From JAUILH01 sp965230535 (GTDB lineage Bacteria; Bacteroidota; Bacteroidia; Flavobacteriales_D; JAUILH01): a stretch of 64,000 nt of DNA. The position numbers were made by a program, and so were the translations under genes. The notes beneath the pieces were generated by a model. That model was given only the letters and a program-made list of their open reading frames with translations, ran no database searches and was not told the origin of the DNA. Numbering within the stretch: position 1 is the stretch's first letter; every line of letters begins with the position of its first letter. The stretch lies in contig OZ246009.1 of NCBI GenBank assembly GCA_965230535.1, forward strand, positions 1,860,001 to 1,924,000. Direction: 5' to 3'. Positions 27,487 through 37,400 of the stretch are shown one piece after another.

Positions 27487-27504
27487 GTAGGTACATGAAT
27501 TGAT

Positions 27505-30486
27505 TTATTGGTAGACTATTTTTTCTACGCTCGTTTTATCACCTATTGAAACTTTAATGAAGTATATCCCTTTGGCTTGATCATCAAGGTTGAACTTAAA
27601 TTGCTCCTGGGTTGTAATATGTTGTTGGAAAATCACTTTTCCAACAGTATTGATGACAGTTATGTCTACAGGAGCCTCTGTGGTCTCCCATTGCACCGTT
27701 ATAACACCTTCTGTCGGATTTGGGAATACATTGATACTTTCTTTAAAGTTATTAACTTTTTCTCTTTCATTACGTAACGATTCCATGTATTGGTTGTAAA
27801 TGCTACAAGGGTCTGAATCACCATTGGGCTGACATGGAATAATCTTGGCCGATAAGAAATTATATCCGGTTGGAGCCGAAACGAATCCAGGAGTGAAGCT
27901 AATTTTGTTATTGGCTCTCAAAACGGAGGACTTCATATTGTTTTGGGAAACACTGCCGTTGATGTTCCTGTCATTGTAATAATTTTTGAAAGAGACGGGC
28001 AGATTAGTTGTTCCATTAAAACATTCCAATGGTGCTTCCCAAACTCCTCTTCCAAATGTAGCAGCCACAATCTTATTGTAAGTATGATTGATTCTTATTT
28101 CACTAATTGGAACTCTTGGTAATCCCGAACCATACTCTGTCCAGTTGCCAAATTGACCGGAAGTCGAGTGTTTGTAAAACACTCCCAGATCGGTACCAAT
28201 AAAAATGTATCCCGAATTTTTATCCATAACGATTGAGTTAACAGGGAAATCTGGAAGATTTGATGTATGGTCTTCCCAGGTATAACCGAAATCACCACTG
28301 TAGAACACCTTTTGTCCCTGATGATAACCTCCAAAAGTTATCCAGACCTGTGAGGGGTCTAAAGGGTGAGCCAAAACTCTGGTGACTTGGGCATAAGGAT
28401 TATTGGTACATACAGTTATTGGAACTGATGGCCAATTATTTTTGTCTGTACTTTGACCTTGGGTGGCTCTGAGCATCCATTTTTGAGTACTAGAATTGTT
28501 ATATGTAGCAACTGCATAACATGTGCTTGTATCCACTTCACATATGTCAAAGGCTTTGAATTTCAAATCAAGGTATGATGGGGAGTATTTTTCACCAGTA
28601 CTAGTTCCTAAAGTATGATTGTCATGGAAAATTTCTAATCTTCCAGTATCTCTGCCTCCTCCAGAGGTAATAACACCATAAACTTCTTCCTCTGTAAAGT
28701 AGGGATGAAATCGGCGTTGAGCATTGGTACTTGCATAGGTGTTCGGACTACTATAAGCTCCATTGACTGTAAAACCTTTATTGTATTGGTGAGCGTAAGA
28801 CATGCCTCCAGAAGGACTAATCATAGACATCCCCCCATCTCCATAACCTATAGTTTGCCAAAGCCCATTAGGCTTTAGGTGCGCTGAATTATTATCCTGT
28901 AAGCCTATCAAAAACGAACGTTCATACCTTTCGTCCAACCATAAAGAATATGCTTTAGAAATTAGTAAGCCACAACCGCTTATATACTTGTTGTTATCTG
29001 TTACTATATTTCGTAAGAGTAGACCTCCATCGTTGCCTATAATAAGTTTATCATGTGCTGGAGAAAAGGCATAATCATTAAAATCTGTGTGCAATGTGTT
29101 TGAAGTTCCAACTCCGCTGTTATCCGCTGTTATTTGGTCAAAGGTTATGCCTCCATTTATTGAATGATATAAATTTCCTTTGCCAAGATAAATATGACTT
29201 GCATTGACATTGGATACAGTGATGGTAGATACACCACCTGAGGTCAAAAAATGAGTATCAACTAATGTCGGGGAGGAAAATACACCAGTAGAATTATCGT
29301 AAGTCGTGAAATATGCATGACAATAATTCCATCCAGGATTTTCAGGATTTCTGGCAAGAATGAAAATCTTATTTGGGGCAGCATTAGAAGTGCAGATGTA
29401 GGCCTCTGAGACATTTATTAGAGGAATAGTTATGTCCAGGCTATGGAATAGTGCTGTTTGAGTATTGGTCGATTTATTGTATTTATAAAAACCACTTATC
29501 CCAGATATATAAAATATATTGTTGTTTGAAGGTAATAAAGCAAAGTTTCTCATTCTTCCAACGAAAGTTTGAATTAGTGTCCATTGGTTACTTCCCGCAT
29601 TGGCTTCTAGAATATGAGTTTGATCGGGAGATGAGCTGTTGGCATTTTCGCTAACCAGCATGTACATTTTTCCATTTGTTGGATGAAGTAGAAAGTCCTC
29701 AATAAATCTACCATTTCCTCCATTTGTAGGATCAGATTCATAGTTGTGAGATGATCCGCTTCCGTTGAGGGCAGACCACGATATTCCTCCATCAGAAGAC
29801 ATTATTGCACCATAACCATAGTAATCTCTTTTCATAGCCCAACCTAGGCTATTCCCCCCGGACAAAGTTGCATAGATGGTGTTGCTGTTATTTGGATCGA
29901 CAACAATATCCTTGAAGCCTCCATAAATGTTGTAATAGTTATCAGAAATATTAGACCAGTAAGCTCCTCCATTGGTTGTTTTAAATAGACCACCCATACT
30001 AGAAGCTGCATACATAATATCTTCATCAACAGGGTCATAAGCAACAGCGTGAATAGCGCCAATTCCTCCACGATTACTACCCATCATTAGCTCATTGCCG
30101 CTTACATCAATACCATATGGACCTATCGGGGTCCATACTTCACTAATACTTCTTTTATCATTACCATGTGAGACAAACTGTTTTTTTCTATAGGCTAATT
30201 CCGTTCTGGACAGCCCTTCAAAACCTCCGTTTTCATCCAAACGATTTTCCCAAAAATTTTTCCATCTAAGGTATTTTTTATGAGTTTTCTTATCAGAGTC
30301 ACTCACTTGCGATTGCTGATTAATGCGTTTCCATTCTTTGTCACATTTGCTTATGATTTTGGAGTAACTGTCGCCTGGTTTTATGATTTTTTCGTACTTC
30401 TGTTTTAAGGTTTCTACTTGAGCCATACCAAGTGATGGTAATGCCCATACGCTAAAGAGAAGTATAAATGCTTTAAAACTCTTCAT
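27505..30486 (-). CDS. Secreted BNR/sortilin-like beta-propeller protein with T9SS sorting domain
   Basis: A 993-residue protein with a signal peptide ending GMAQ (residue 23) and a charged helical stretch (about 25-110). One or two propellers with BNR/Asp-box repeats follow (SxDxGxxW: TTNGGAYWSNIS, SSDGGISWSAL, SINGGITFDQI, SGDFGYTWEDH) and IYATLS/IYVGT-type blades over about 115-830. The fold is shared by VPS10-like proteins and GH74 xyloglucanases, but catalytic acids were not assigned. The last ~85 residues are a T9SS type A sorting domain (NVFPNPTEG start, VEKIVYQ end). It lies 52 bp downstream of the tail-fibre-like gene and is likely co-transcribed with it. Confidence 0.83.
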   Translation of the reverse strand: MKSFKAFILLFSVWALPSLGMAQVETLKQKYEKIIKPGDSYSKIISKCDKEWKRINQQSQVSDSDKKTHKKYLRWKNFWENRLDENGGFEGLSRTELAYRKKQFVSHGNDKRSISEVWTPIGPYGIDVSGNELMMGSNRGGIGAIHAVAYDPVDEDIMYAASSMGGLFKTTNGGAYWSNISDNYYNIYGGFKDIVVDPNNSNTIYATLSGGNSLGWAMKRDYYGYGAIMSSDGGISWSALNGSGSSHNYESDPTNGGNGRFIEDFLLHPTNGKMYMLVSENANSSSPDQTHILEANAGSNQWTLIQTFVGRMRNFALLPSNNNIFYISGISGFYKYNKSTNTQTALFHSLDITIPLINVSEAYICTSNAAPNKIFILARNPENPGWNYCHAYFTTYDNSTGVFSSPTLVDTHFLTSGGVSTITVSNVNASHIYLGKGNLYHSINGGITFDQITADNSGVGTSNTLHTDFNDYAFSPAHDKLIIGNDGGLLLRNIVTDNNKYISGCGLLISKAYSLWLDERYERSFLIGLQDNNSAHLKPNGLWQTIGYGDGGMSMISPSGGMSYAHQYNKGFTVNGAYSSPNTYASTNAQRRFHPYFTEEEVYGVITSGGGRDTGRLEIFHDNHTLGTSTGEKYSPSYLDLKFKAFDICEVDTSTCYAVATYNNSSTQKWMLRATQGQSTDKNNWPSVPITVCTNNPYAQVTRVLAHPLDPSQVWITFGGYHQGQKVFYSGDFGYTWEDHTSNLPDFPVNSIVMDKNSGYIFIGTDLGVFYKHSTSGQFGNWTEYGSGLPRVPISEIRINHTYNKIVAATFGRGVWEAPLECFNGTTNLPVSFKNYYNDRNINGSVSQNNMKSSVLRANNKISFTPGFVSAPTGYNFLSAKIIPCQPNGDSDPCSIYNQYMESLRNEREKVNNFKESINVFPNPTEGVITVQWETTEAPVDITVINTVGKVIFQQHITTQEQFKFNLDDQAKGIYFIKVSIGDKTSVEKIVYQ

Positions 30487-30538
30487 AGTGTTGTTGTTAA
30501 TTAGATTTGACTTCTGTTATCAATTAATTCAGAGAAGA

Positions 30539-31264
30539 TTATTTCTCTTCAATTTTCTTCTCTAATTCAATAACATGCAGAGTTAATTCTTCAATTTTTT
30601 GAAGAAGAATGGCATTCATTTTTCCTAAGTCAATTCCATTCTCGGATACTTCTTGTGCGCTTGGCACTCCTGGTAAATGCTTATGTTCTTCAATGAAGTT
30701 CTTGATTTCTTTTAGAGGTTTTAGCTTGTAATCATCTGCAAACACATAATCGGGCCAGCTGGTAGTTAGACTTACTTCTACTTCTTCGGCCCTCATTTTG
30801 CCCCCTACAGATAACAAAAATCCGTTTGGACTTTTGGTTGTACCAATACTCATAGCATCTGTGAAATGGGATGTTCCATGTACATCAAGTTTATACATAG
30901 GGGTAATGGTTCCTACTCCAATTTTTCCGGTTTCAGTATAGAAGTCGCTCTTAATTTGTAATACACCATTAACTCCAAGAGCTGCAATTGGTTTAACGGC
31001 ATCAGATCCCCAGACCCATCCGTAATCAATTCTGTTTGCCATGTTCGATTTTAAGGCCCATTCTTGGACTGGCCCATAATTGTATTGAGAATCCCACATT
31101 GCATTTCCCATGTGAATTTTATAATCATCTTCGAAAGGGGCAACACCGTCATCCCAAAAACGAATTCCATTTCCACTCCCAGGGTCAATGTTGATAAACG
31201 ACTGTCCGAATCCTATCCAAGATATGGATGTAAATAATACTGCTGTTAAAACTGTTTTTTTCAT
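30539..31264 (-). CDS. Exported tail-fibre-like protein with C-terminal coiled coil
   Basis: A 241-residue protein with a signal peptide ending GFGQ (residue 21). A beta-rich part (about 22-150) contains the collar-like block IGVGTITPMYKLDVHG common to Bacteroidota tail-fibre-like surface proteins. A conserved end (about 165-241) reads WPDYVFADDYKLKPLKE, HLPGVPSAQEV and a terminal coiled coil LLQKIEELTLHVIELEKK, likely for trimerisation. There is no T9SS sorting domain. It is first of a pair with the BNR-propeller gene. A paired direct repeat at 31345-31375, about 80 bp upstream of the ATG, is a possible LytTR operator. Confidence 0.8.
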   Translation of the reverse strand: MKKTVLTAVLFTSISWIGFGQSFINIDPGSGNGIRFWDDGVAPFEDDYKIHMGNAMWDSQYNYGPVQEWALKSNMANRIDYGWVWGSDAVKPIAALGVNGVLQIKSDFYTETGKIGVGTITPMYKLDVHGTSHFTDAMSIGTTKSPNGFLLSVGGKMRAEEVEVSLTTSWPDYVFADDYKLKPLKEIKNFIEEHKHLPGVPSAQEVSENGIDLGKMNAILLQKIEELTLHVIELEKKIEEK

Positions 31265-31344
31265 TTTGTTTTAGATTTTTATGTGAATAAACTTTCTACA
31301 AAAGAATGCGCGCAATGCCTTTGAATTGCCTAAAACAAAGGAAA

Positions 31345-31375
31345 TGGGACAAATGGATCAGGTTTGAGGGACAAA
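31345..31375. promoter_or_regulatory. Paired 9-bp direct repeat, candidate LytTR operator (site 3)
   Basis: On the plus strand tgggacaaa (31345-31353) and agggacaaa (31367-31375) are 22 bp apart start to start. The pair lies upstream of the tail-fibre/BNR genes and just past the stop of the giant adhesin gene. The same paired element recurs at 36969 and 37455 near a LytTR regulator gene. Confidence 0.5.
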
Positions 31376-31376
31376 C

Positions 31377-34300
31377 TTATTTGTGTTCATTGAACAGATG
31401 AAAGAAGCCTTTTACAATTTTGGGTTCCAACCCAGTTTTCCCAAATGGGTATAATAGGTAGTAATAGACCCCGTCGGACAAATTTCCTCCATTCCAATCG
31501 TTTTTATAATTGGCCGTCTCATAAACAACTCTTCCCCATCGATTGTAGACAATAAGGTAATTGACTGTTCCTAAATTTTCAATAACGAAATAGTCATTGC
31601 TGCCATCTCCATTAGGTGTTATAATGTTAATGATTCCATTTGGTCCTCCGAGCTGGCAATTTATGAGGTCTATATCTATTGAATCCGAGCTCAGGCAACC
31701 ATTGAAGGTTTCTACGGAAACATGGTATGTGCCAGAATCGGAGACATTAAAATAGTGGTTGGTAGAACCGTCTTGCCACAGATAGCTGTAATATCCGGTG
31801 TCCACTTCTATAAGTATCGTAGAGTCTTCACATATAATTTGATCAGGTCCTAAATTAATGAGCGGGTAGGCTTCAAAAAGAATGGTTGTACTATCCATTC
31901 TAATACAGCCATTGTTATCCACTTGTTGAATCAGATACTTTCCACTATTTACAGTATCTGCTTGCGAAATGAAAATGCTATCCCCAGAAAATATAGATCC
32001 ATCGGGAAGTGTCCACTCCACCATATTGCCTAGTGGGTTGCTGACAAATAAGACATTGGAATCTCCAATACATAAGTTTCCTTCATTTGCAATTTGCTGG
32101 GGCATTGGGGCAGGCAGAACAACAATTGGGAAAGGAGTTTGGGTAGAAATGCATTGAGAGAGCGAATCAAAAATATATGCCATAAGTCCGCCGGAATTAC
32201 TGGCATTGACACCATTTATCATTAAAGTATCTCCATAGTCGTTGGGCAATCCATTATTATGAACCCAAATAATGTCTTCTGAACTCCCTACAAGAATAAG
32301 AGTGTCTCCCTCACAATAAATTGAATCTCCAATAATTTGGGGAGGTGCAGGCAATGGATTGATTACAAGATTTATTTCTTTGACGGATGTAATGCATCCA
32401 ACACCACTTACCTGAAGCTGAATTGGACCACTATCATTTACCTGAACATTGGATTGTGAGTATGAAAAACTGTTGCTTCCAGGCAAACTCTGACTACTCC
32501 AGTTGTACATGGCCCCGGCTATTTGATCGGTCCATAAAACAAGATTTTCTCCTTCGCATAAAACAGTATCACCGTATATATTGGGAGCACCATTCGCAGG
32601 TATTACTGAAATATCTATTGAATCGGCTAAGGAAATACACCCGTTGGTGTCGGTGTGTGTCACCCAAAACAGAGTATCGAATAGTAAACTTCCAATTTGA
32701 AAAATTGAATCTGTAGCCAGATGGCTACCGTTTGAATCAAACCAGTCTAGATAAAGACCATTTCCTGAAAGTTGAACAGAATCCTGATAACATACGGTTG
32801 TGTCAGATACATTTGGGACGATTTCAAGGTAGTTGTTTACTTGAAGACTATCACTGTACATGGTACATCCATTTGTATCAAGCTGTGTTGCATAATACAA
32901 ACCTGGAGTTGTAATTTGAAGAGTGTTAGATATTTGATTAACAGGTTGCCAGCTAACGGCCCCTCCATTGGAAGAACTAATGTTTATAGAATCATGGAAA
33001 CATTTATAAACAGTATCGGATAAACTCAATTGAAAAGAAGAAGGAACTACAATGCTTATTTGGAGGCTATCGGTAAGACCGTAGCAGTAGGCATCCGAAA
33101 CGTGAACAGAATAGTAGCCTCCTGCTGTAGTATCGGTTGTACTTATCAGAATCTGTGTTTGATTCGACGAAAAGCCATCTGGGCCATTCCATTGATAGTT
33201 TGCAGATTCAGTAATGCTGGTGGTTAGTATTATTGAATCTCCCAGGCAAACTGTTGTGTCCCCGAAAATAGAGAAAGGTTGGGATGCTGCACTAACATCA
33301 ACAAAAACAGGTAGACGTTGGGTTGTACATGTCCCGTTAGTACTTTCTACATACACTGTAGTGTCTTGCTGTACATTCGGTAATACCAGTGAAGGACCAA
33401 TAGCATCAGGAATTCCGTTTACATTATTAGAATACCAATAGGTAGTTTGACCATTAGTGTTTGATAGAAAAGCAGTATCTCCAGCACATAAAATTGTATC
33501 GTTTACTACTGGTGGCTCAGAACCGGGAATGAAGCTAACATGTATTGTGTTAGAGATGGCACTGCAACCATAAATATCATAAACTGTTACTGTATAAGCA
33601 CCTGTATCAGTGACTAAAAGAGATTGTCCAAAGGCATTGGGTACATTCCATTCATATGCAGACATACCTGAATTGGCAATTAATACTGCGGTATCACCGG
33701 GACAAATTATAGTGTCTGTAAGTGCTGTATTGGTTGCAAAGACGTTATTTTGAGTTATTTCAACACTGTCAGTAACGGTAAAACCACACTGCGTAATTTC
33801 ACACACATAGACTCCAGGTTGGGTAACCGTCACAGTACTGGAGTTTGAATTGATAGGAGGCAACCAATTAAAAGATGGATTACCAGAATGAATAGCGGTG
33901 AGATCAGCAGATCCTGTTAAACAAATTTCCGTATCCGGAGCTGCCACCAGAAAAGGAGAACTGTACTCAAATATTTCTATGGTATTTGAGACCAGATGAC
34001 AGCTGTCTTGATCCAAAATGGTACAGAAATATTCTCCGGGAACATTTACCCAAATGGACTGAGTCGTTGAAGTTAGTATACCCGTTGGACCAATCCACTG
34101 ATATTCCAAAGCTGTTTGTACACAGGTTAGCAAAATTGAATCATTAGGGCAAATAAGATTATCTGGTACATTACTAACAATTGTTGGGGGAGGTTTAAAT
34201 ATTACGAACTTGCCACTTCCTGTTAACCCACTACACCCCGTAGTTGTATCAGTATACATGCCTCCATAGAAATAACCTCCAGGAGTATTCACGGTAATTG

Positions 34301-36869
34301 TGTCTCCATTGGATGAGTAGTTCATAATTGAGCCGGTTCCGGACGTTTGCCAAGAGAAGCCAGTTACCAGACTATCGATCCATAGTTCAATGTCTTCTGA
34401 TGGACAAAGAAGGCTATCTCCAAAAATACTTACATCAACAAAGGGTTTTGGCAGAACCTCAACGAAAAAAGAATCTATAACGCTATAACTGGTTGTGTCA
34501 CAATCAGAGGGCCAGCCCAATGTGAATTGCAAATTAAATACATACCATGCACTTGAGTCAGGTATAAACTCATACTCAGCACACACTGGTCCTAAATTTG
34601 GGGTTGGTAAGGGAGGTAAAAGATTGGATGTCCATAAGCCATCATAAAAATAGGTGTCAAAGCAATCATAGATATCTCCAGTTGGGTTTGTAATAGAATC
34701 ATACAGGGAAACTAAAACACTATCACCATGACATACTTTAATGCTATCATTAAAATCTATTTCATCAAAGAGCATCAGGTAAGGAGATATCGTGTCTTTT
34801 ACAAGTTTGATTATCTGAAAATCATATTCCGAAAAACACCCAAATTCATTTATTGTTGAGACCGTCCCTCCTGCAGTTGTGGTGTGAATATAATGAGGTA
34901 TTGAATCTGAAAAGACACCAAGACCTGGAATTGTCATAGTGGTGGTCAAATTGGTGTCTATAAACGACATCCAAACACCTACGCTGTCTTCACAGGTGAT
35001 TATTGGTAATGGGGGGAGTTGATTAATGTTTACTCCAAGGTCATCATTAAATGCTGGTAAATCAGGAGAATAATGAACAGTTGCAAAAACGGAATCTATT
35101 TGAGAAGAACAGCCATCTATTCTTGTAGCTTCACAGATGTATAGACCTGTTTGTGCTGGGACTAAATAAGGATCTGTTGCACCTATGTTCCAATTAAAGT
35201 GATAAAAAGGTCCAACGTTTTCAAAATTATCTTGGTTATTAAGTGAGTCCGGATCTTTTGCACCATTGTCATTGGTAAATGCGCCAATGGCCCCAGGATA
35301 ACATATTTCTACTGAATCTGAACATGAGTTTATCGTAGAAACTCCAACACAAATTTCGGTTGAGTCAAAACAAGCACCATCAAAGTAATAATAACTGGGT
35401 AGTGTTAAGTTCACCGGTTTGCCCAAAAAAATGTCTCTCTCTCCATAAGACTCATTGCTGACAAAATTTGCTACATTAACTTGGCAGGGGTAATTGCTTG
35501 ACATTGGATAGTTGTAATTCTCGAGAGGAAAATTTATATTGATATCCAGTGGAATTGTAAAATTATCGTGATAACCTCCTGCTATGATTGGGTTATCAAT
35601 TGAAATAGTGGCTATTCCTCCTAAAAAGTCATCTCTTGGGCCTCCGTATTGTCTTTGCCAAATTCTTCCTCCTTGATTTTGATATTTCGCAATAAAAACA
35701 TCTCTAAACCCAACTGAGTGCCAGAATCCGGAATGACCAGTGGTATCTCTGTATTCATCGAAAATGCATTTAAAGGTTCCCGAAATATATGCATCTTGAT
35801 TACTGTCAAACGCAATGGCTTCTGAGCTGACTTCAGACTCTGAACCGTCAGCCTCCATCCAAATTAAATCTCCGTTGGCATCTAGTTTAATTACGAGAAG
35901 TGAATAGGTGTAGGGGTGACTTAAATGGTGTGAACCAACTGCATCAATCAACTCCATTGTACCCTGAAAATTCCCGGTTACCCATAAATCCTGATTTCCA
36001 TCAATTTCTATTTCATTTATCAAAGTCTGACTTGCTTTCAATTTTCTAAACCATTCCAGAGTACCAACTGTATTTAATTTAAGAACAAAGCCAGCATTGA
36101 ATATGTCATTATTTTCTGTGTGCCCTGTAATTGAGAGGGTGTCAGAAAACTGTCCCGCCAGGTATATGTTGTTGTTGAGATCAGTGTCAACCGATAACCC
36201 CCTATCATCATAAGGAGCTTTAATGTGATCTTCCCATTGATTAACTCCTCCGGGACCGTATTTGACAATGTACCCATCATATGATGGTAAGCCGGTAATT
36301 GGATCATTCATACTTGTAAAAACACTGCCACCGATATTTGCTGGCCCCTTAAATTGGCCGGTACAAATTACATTTCCTTGAACGTCCACAGCAATACTAT
36401 ACCCCACATCTTCACTTACCCCTCCATCGGCTTTCACCCAAACTACGTTCCCCGCAGGATCCAGTTTTAATACGAAAGCATCTCTTGAACCATATGCTGT
36501 CAAAGATGTTCCATCAAAGTTGGCCGTTCCTGAGAAGAAACCGGTAACGTATATGTTTCCGGCATTATCCAATTCAATATCGTACCCTCGATCTGCTTGA
36601 GGTCCACCAAAAACTTTTACCCATAGGAAGTTGCCATTTGGATCTGATTTGGCTACATAAATGTCACTTCCTCCATTGGTGAAAACATTACTAACCGCTC
36701 CGAACTGAGCTACTGATGTTACATATCCAGTAGAGAAGATGTTACCAGAAGCATCTTGTTCAACATCCCATGCTTCATCGTTGTATAAACCACCAGAAGT
36801 CTTGAGCCAATCTTGGGCACTTGTGCAAAGGCTAATTACCGAAATTATTAGTAAAAATAAGTAACGCAT
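31377..36869 (-). CDS. Giant adhesin-like protein: propeller, Ig-like repeats, gliding-type T9SS C-terminus
   Basis: A 1830-residue protein. The ATG at 36869 (MRYLFLLIISV) gives a signal peptide ending CTSAQ. Residues about 25-440 hold SBBP-type propeller repeats (DASGNIFSTGYV, DNAGNIYVTGFFSGTANFDG, VDVQGNVICTGQFKG). Residues about 500-1730 hold many Ig/PKD-like repeats of form CxGDSxxLxxxxxxxxYxWxxPxG, most with a paired Cys. The end (about 1740-1830, IITPNGDGSNDYFVIEN, VYNRWGRVVYE, LSDGVYYY) is the gliding-motility-associated (T9SS type B) domain. It is probably a surface adhesin or filament. A LytTR-type paired repeat lies ~100-130 bp upstream of the start. Confidence 0.88.
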   Translation of the reverse strand: MRYLFLLIISVISLCTSAQDWLKTSGGLYNDEAWDVEQDASGNIFSTGYVTSVAQFGAVSNVFTNGGSDIYVAKSDPNGNFLWVKVFGGPQADRGYDIELDNAGNIYVTGFFSGTANFDGTSLTAYGSRDAFVLKLDPAGNVVWVKADGGVSEDVGYSIAVDVQGNVICTGQFKGPANIGGSVFTSMNDPITGLPSYDGYIVKYGPGGVNQWEDHIKAPYDDRGLSVDTDLNNNIYLAGQFSDTLSITGHTENNDIFNAGFVLKLNTVGTLEWFRKLKASQTLINEIEIDGNQDLWVTGNFQGTMELIDAVGSHHLSHPYTYSLLVIKLDANGDLIWMEADGSESEVSSEAIAFDSNQDAYISGTFKCIFDEYRDTTGHSGFWHSVGFRDVFIAKYQNQGGRIWQRQYGGPRDDFLGGIATISIDNPIIAGGYHDNFTIPLDININFPLENYNYPMSSNYPCQVNVANFVSNESYGERDIFLGKPVNLTLPSYYYFDGACFDSTEICVGVSTINSCSDSVEICYPGAIGAFTNDNGAKDPDSLNNQDNFENVGPFYHFNWNIGATDPYLVPAQTGLYICEATRIDGCSSQIDSVFATVHYSPDLPAFNDDLGVNINQLPPLPIITCEDSVGVWMSFIDTNLTTTMTIPGLGVFSDSIPHYIHTTTAGGTVSTINEFGCFSEYDFQIIKLVKDTISPYLMLFDEIDFNDSIKVCHGDSVLVSLYDSITNPTGDIYDCFDTYFYDGLWTSNLLPPLPTPNLGPVCAEYEFIPDSSAWYVFNLQFTLGWPSDCDTTSYSVIDSFFVEVLPKPFVDVSIFGDSLLCPSEDIELWIDSLVTGFSWQTSGTGSIMNYSSNGDTITVNTPGGYFYGGMYTDTTTGCSGLTGSGKFVIFKPPPTIVSNVPDNLICPNDSILLTCVQTALEYQWIGPTGILTSTTQSIWVNVPGEYFCTILDQDSCHLVSNTIEIFEYSSPFLVAAPDTEICLTGSADLTAIHSGNPSFNWLPPINSNSSTVTVTQPGVYVCEITQCGFTVTDSVEITQNNVFATNTALTDTIICPGDTAVLIANSGMSAYEWNVPNAFGQSLLVTDTGAYTVTVYDIYGCSAISNTIHVSFIPGSEPPVVNDTILCAGDTAFLSNTNGQTTYWYSNNVNGIPDAIGPSLVLPNVQQDTTVYVESTNGTCTTQRLPVFVDVSAASQPFSIFGDTTVCLGDSIILTTSITESANYQWNGPDGFSSNQTQILISTTDTTAGGYYSVHVSDAYCYGLTDSLQISIVVPSSFQLSLSDTVYKCFHDSINISSSNGGAVSWQPVNQISNTLQITTPGLYYATQLDTNGCTMYSDSLQVNNYLEIVPNVSDTTVCYQDSVQLSGNGLYLDWFDSNGSHLATDSIFQIGSLLFDTLFWVTHTDTNGCISLADSIDISVIPANGAPNIYGDTVLCEGENLVLWTDQIAGAMYNWSSQSLPGSNSFSYSQSNVQVNDSGPIQLQVSGVGCITSVKEINLVINPLPAPPQIIGDSIYCEGDTLILVGSSEDIIWVHNNGLPNDYGDTLMINGVNASNSGGLMAYIFDSLSQCISTQTPFPIVVLPAPMPQQIANEGNLCIGDSNVLFVSNPLGNMVEWTLPDGSIFSGDSIFISQADTVNSGKYLIQQVDNNGCIRMDSTTILFEAYPLINLGPDQIICEDSTILIEVDTGYYSYLWQDGSTNHYFNVSDSGTYHVSVETFNGCLSSDSIDIDLINCQLGGPNGIINIITPNGDGSNDYFVIENLGTVNYLIVYNRWGRVVYETANYKNDWNGGNLSDGVYYYLLYPFGKTGLEPKIVKGFFHLFNEHK

Positions 36870-36913
36870 TTGAAGTAATTTTGTGGTCAAATAAAAGTCC
36901 CTTTTATAAAAAG

Positions 36914-37030
36914 GTCAGGATTCAAAGCAATATTAAAATTACCGAAAAGCCTCTTAAAATAGGGGTTGTGGGACGAATGGAGCTGTTTTTAGGGACGAGC
37001 TTATGAATTAAGCTGGAAAATTCTTCGTTG
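36914..37030. repeat. Direct repeat copy 1 (regulator 3' end plus operator/leader)
   Basis: About 117 bp that align with 37401-37516 at roughly 80% identity by eye, with mostly transition differences and one 1-bp gap. The segment contains the paired operator, the string gaaaagcctctt and a stop codon with the last codons of a LytTR-like reading frame. Confidence 0.75.
36969..36999. promoter_or_regulatory. Paired 9-bp direct repeat, candidate LytTR operator (site 1)
   Basis: On the plus strand tgggacgaa (36969-36977) and agggacgag (36991-36999), 22 bp start to start, 100-130 bp upstream of the giant adhesin ATG. Two same-face repeats about two helical turns apart are the usual layout of LytTR binding sites. 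Confidence 0.5.
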
Positions 37031-37147
37031 CAGTTTTTCAATTCCTTCAGCTATTGGTGTATTGTTTAAGTAGTATATTATAATGTGCTTAGATTTAGGT
37101 TTGTCATAACAGCGTGATATTGGAAAAATGAAAAGCTTGCTAATCAA
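37001..37147 (-). pseudogene. Remnant of a LytTR-type regulator C-terminus
   Basis: A 48-codon open stretch without a start, ending TAA at 37001. Its end (TPIAEGIEKLQRRIFQLNS) aligns with the end of the neighbouring regulator (IPIGKTYQGALKEFNEEFFRLNS split as IPIGKT and LKEFNEEFFRLNS). Both share FxLNS at the stop and flanking DNA. Upstream of it stops occur in all frames. I read it as the decayed tail of a second regulator gene; the short alignment makes this tentative. Confidence 0.4.
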
Positions 37148-37258
37148 TTATTACATACTTTGGTCATAAACGGGATGAAGTTACTGTTAACCAAGCGCTC
37201 ATTATAAATACACCATTTCTTTGATAATAAAGTAATAGATAAGGAGAGTTTTTTTTGT

Positions 37259-37375
37259 TTAATTTTTGAGGATCAACAATTCTGAAAGAGAGTTATCACG
37301 GTCATAGTATTTTTTAGTGTTGTCTTGTATTGCCAGACCAGCATTACAGACAGTCTCAATCGGGTGTGTCATCAT
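37259..37375 (-). CDS. Possible 38-aa small ORF between the duplicated segments
   Basis: ATG at 37375, TAA at 37259, starting MMTHPIETVCNAGLAIQDN and ending SELLILKN. It begins just downstream (leftward) of the repeat copy that carries operator site 2, in the same relative position as the giant adhesin start downstream of site 1. The frame is also open a little upstream of the ATG (PGDYRYRI), so it could instead be a gene fragment. No family recognised; composition looks protein-like but the call is weak. Confidence 0.25.
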   Translation of the reverse strand: MMTHPIETVCNAGLAIQDNTKKYYDRDNSLSELLILKN

Positions 37376-37400
37376 GATACGATATCTGTAGTCACCAGGT

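Larger units (their letters stand above)
27201..27504. other. Intergenic gap (304 bp) without a convincing gene
   Basis: It holds a candidate -7 box for the CotH gene (minus strand TACTTTTG, 27210-27203) and, at its right end, the terminator of the BNR gene at about 27456-27486. A 72-codon plus-strand frame at 27238 shows no domain or signal and is not called. Nothing else is seen. Confidence 0.5.
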
